Source: an uncultured bacterium | Lineage (GTDB): Bacteria; Omnitrophota; Gorgyraeia; Gorgyraeales; Gorgyraeaceae | DNA length: 5,222 bases | Assembly: GCA_913009675.1 (NCBI GenBank) | Contig: CAJVXD010000104.1 | Span: 1 to 5,222 of the forward strand | Direction: 5' to 3' | Part shown: in pieces, positions 1 to 5,222 of the stretch | Numbering within the stretch: the stretch's first letter is position 1 | Layout: every line of letters begins with the position of its first letter | The notes under the pieces: generated by a model | The model's database searches: none | What the model saw: only the letters and a program-made list of their open reading frames with translations | Told to the model about the DNA's origin: nothing | Position numbers and translations under genes: made by a program

Positions 1-88
1 TTTTTTGTTTTTTTTTTTTTTTCAAGCAGAAGACGGCATACGAGATATATCAGTGTGACTGGAGTTCAGACGTGTGCTCTTCCGATCT
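1..88. other. Illumina P7/TruSeq index adapter with poly-T tail (not genomic)
   Basis: This is synthetic sequence and should be trimmed. Bases 23-46 match the P7 flow-cell primer (beginning CAAGCAGAAGACGG and ending ACGAGAT). Bases 47-54 (ATATCAGT) sit where the i7 index lies, and bases 55-88 match the TruSeq read-2 primer (GTGACTGGAGTTC through CTTCCGATCT). The index read on the minus strand is ACTGATAT, which I recall as TruSeq index 25. Bases 1-22 are almost all T, which on the minus strand is the poly-A produced when a read runs past the end of its adapter. The layout therefore fits a short-insert read-through carried into an assembly. Genomic sequence begins at base 89. Confidence 0.98.
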
Positions 89-577
89 TTCAGGGTTAAC
101 CCTATATCTATCTACGGGTTTCTTAGGTGTCGTATCAATGATCCTCTCTATGGTTTCAGCACCTACTCCATAATACTTTCTAATGTATTCCGCTATCTCA
201 GTATCGAGTGCCAATACCTCCTTTATTGCGCATCCCAGATACGACTTGATATCATCCAACGGAACCAATGGATCCGAGGTAGCAACGACTAATACATTGT
301 CCTTAAATTCCAGCGGCATAATACCATAATGCCAGGCAAATTTAGCCGGTAATCTTTTACAGGCTGAAGGGTCGATTGCGGTTTGATTTAATTTAACATA
401 GGGCATATCCAACTGTTCGGAAAGCGCCGTTAAAAGATCCTCTTTTTTTATAAGACCCGTATTAACCAAAACAGAACCAAAGCGTTCTCCTGTCTTATGC
501 TGTTTATTAAGCGCTTCTTTAATCTCTTTTTCGGTAACGAGATTTTTCTTTTTTAATATCTCTCCTAACTTTTTCAT
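89..577 (-). CDS. PilB/GspE-type assembly ATPase, N-terminal MshEN (T2SSE_N) domain, partial
   Basis: These are the first 163 residues of a probable type IV pilus or type II secretion ATPase; the 3' part is lost at the adapter. Residues 3-26 and 32-55 form two 24-residue copies of the MshEN motif, [K/R][L/F]G...L....LV/LI....[I/L]..AL..Q, joined by the five residues HKTGE. This is the tandem arrangement that binds cyclic-di-GMP in MshE-like ATPases. The first copy is slightly degenerate, with K for R at position 3 and N for G at position 12. Residues 56-137 continue as the usual T2SSE_N fold (LDMPYVKLN, ...GIMPLEFKDNVLVVATSDP..., ending near IRKYYG). The Walker ATPase domain would lie beyond the cut, so it cannot be confirmed. 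A stand-alone MshEN protein is possible because many lack the ATPase. The ATG at 577 is preceded by AGGGAG and GGGAGG ribosome-binding sequences. The gene starts 50 bp after the AtpD-like gene on the same strand with no evident terminator between, so co-transcription is likely. The open frame formally runs on to base 50, but the last 12 residues (RSEEHTSELQSH) are translated adapter. Confidence 0.88.
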
Positions 578-595
578 GACTCCCTATCCTCCCTT
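578..595 (-). promoter_or_regulatory. Ribosome-binding site of the MshEN/PilB-like gene
   Basis: Read on the minus strand, the bases before the ATG at 577 are AAGGGAGGATAGGGAGTC. They contain two purine-rich Shine-Dalgarno candidates: GGGAGG about 10 nt from the start and AGGGAG about 2-3 nt from it. The distal one has the more usual spacing. The pair supports the ATG at 577 as the true start. The remaining bases of the gap (596-627) show no strong hairpin or T-run terminator. Confidence 0.65.
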
Positions 596-627
596 TTCAA
601 AAAAATACAATAAATCTCGGATTGATT

Positions 628-4721
<4,094 letters not shown>

Positions 4722-4735
<14 letters not shown>

Positions 4736-4750
4736 TAAGAGTTCTACCTA
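4722..4750. other. Probable chimeric junction between two unrelated genomes
   Basis: Left of this point the minus strand codes for an aldo/keto reductase interior; right of it the plus strand codes for an ABC-2 permease interior. Both genes lose their 5' halves here, head to head, with no intergenic DNA, no promoter and no mobile-element end. Plausible reductase coding (NLSIKALEKEVFD) reaches to about 4735, and plausible permease coding (LIDKFKSSTYFNVL) starts at about 4722. The two parents may therefore have shared a short AT-rich stretch around TTAATAGATAAATT, as expected for an assembly or PCR chimera joined at a short overlap. A natural rearrangement is less likely. Confidence 0.75.
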
Positions 4751-5222
4751 CTTTAATGTTTTGGCCGATTTTAAAGCGGTAAAAACGGCCAACGCCGCTA
4801 TGTTGGCAGGAGAAGTAGATGTTATTCTCGAAATTCCGCCTCATTTTGAACGTTATTTGTTAAAAGATAAAAAAGCCAGTCTTTCGGTTACCATCAATGC
4901 CATTGACGGGGCTGCTGCCGGTGTAGAAAATGTGTACATCAACCAGATAGTACAAAGCTTTAACAAAAACGCCTTGGTTGACCTTATGCAACCTTCTGAT
5001 GCAAAAAATAGTCCTAAAAATATTGTCAATATTCCTTCGTTTTGGTACAACAAAACGCTGAATTACAAGACCTATATGGTGCCGGGCATTTTAGTTTTAC
5101 TGGTTACTATGATTACCCTATTCCTTTCGGGGATGAATATAGTACGCGAAAAAGAAATTGGCACTTTAGAACAAATTAACGTCACACCAGTTAAAAAATA
5201 CCAGTTTATTATTGGTAAATTA
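4722..5222 (+). CDS. ABC-2 type transporter permease, internal fragment (Bacteroidota-like)
   Basis: This is part of a membrane subunit of an ABC exporter of the YhhJ/YadH-like ABC-2 family, which works with a separate ATP-binding subunit. The frame is open from before the junction to the window end, and the last codon ends on base 5222. The fragment begins with the extracytoplasmic domain (GEVDVILEIPPHFERYLL, then SVTINAIDGAAAGVENVYIN). It continues through NIPSFWYNKTLNYKTYMVPG into a hydrophobic helix (ILVLLVTMITLFLSGMN) and the cytoplasmic signature VREKEIGTLEQINVTPVKKY, which is characteristic of the family. The N-terminal membrane helix and the C-terminal helices are missing. An ATG at 4563 lies in this frame, but on the other side of the junction inside the reductase region, so it is not a real start. 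Substrate cannot be judged. Confidence 0.85.

Noticed and set aside
1..22. Poly-T run as a transcription terminator of a gene ending at the left edge
   Set aside because: It directly precedes the P7 adapter and is the poly-A read-past tail seen on the opposite strand. There is no hairpin and no genomic sequence here.
74..292. Small plus-strand open frame starting in the adapter
   Set aside because: Its first codons are adapter sequence and the rest is antisense to the well-supported MshEN gene.
4853..5053. 66-codon minus-strand open frame at the right end
   Set aside because: It is the shadow of the ABC-2 permease, whose plus-strand translation carries clear family motifs over the same bases.

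Overview
This window is most likely a metagenomic contig and not one clean piece of a genome. Both edges carry artefact signals. Bases 1-88 are a sequenced Illumina P7/TruSeq index adapter plus the homopolymer read past its end. At about 4722-4750 the sequence switches abruptly from one truncated gene to a second, unrelated truncated gene on the other strand. Only about 89-4735 should be read as one genomic locus, and the part upstream of about 4300 has its own caveats.

Minus strand, in transcription order (right to left), the locus holds three genes packed as an operon. The first (2009-4735, 5' end missing) is a long open frame. It starts with the C-terminal part of an aldo/keto reductase, passes through a short linker, and becomes a sensor histidine kinase (two Cache domains, one membrane helix, HAMP, PAS, coiled coil, HisKA, HATPase_c). 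Its stop overlaps by 14 bp the GTG start of the second gene (628-2022). That gene is a full-length but divergent paralogue of the F1-ATPase beta subunit (AtpD) with no other ATP synthase gene beside it. After a 50-bp gap comes the third gene (577 to 89, cut by the adapter). It is the N-terminal MshEN domain of a PilB/GspE-type assembly ATPase, with the tandem 24-residue motif that binds cyclic-di-GMP in this family.

Plus strand, 4722-5222, is an internal fragment of an ABC-2 type transporter permease of a kind common in Bacteroidota. It is truncated at the left by the junction and at the right by the window end.

The three minus-strand genes could form a signalling and motor module: an environmental kinase, an orphan F1-beta-like ATPase, and a c-di-GMP-responsive type IV pilus/type II secretion ATPase. 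The tight packing is visible in the sequence; the joint function is inference. The lysine-rich, moderately AT-rich coding style and the MshEN protein resemble uncultured phyla such as Omnitrophota, but this placement is a guess. The most unusual real observation is the orphan AtpD paralogue translationally coupled to a sensor kinase. The reductase-kinase fusion is striking but may be an artefact or a repeat-mediated join, because it conflicts with membrane topology.
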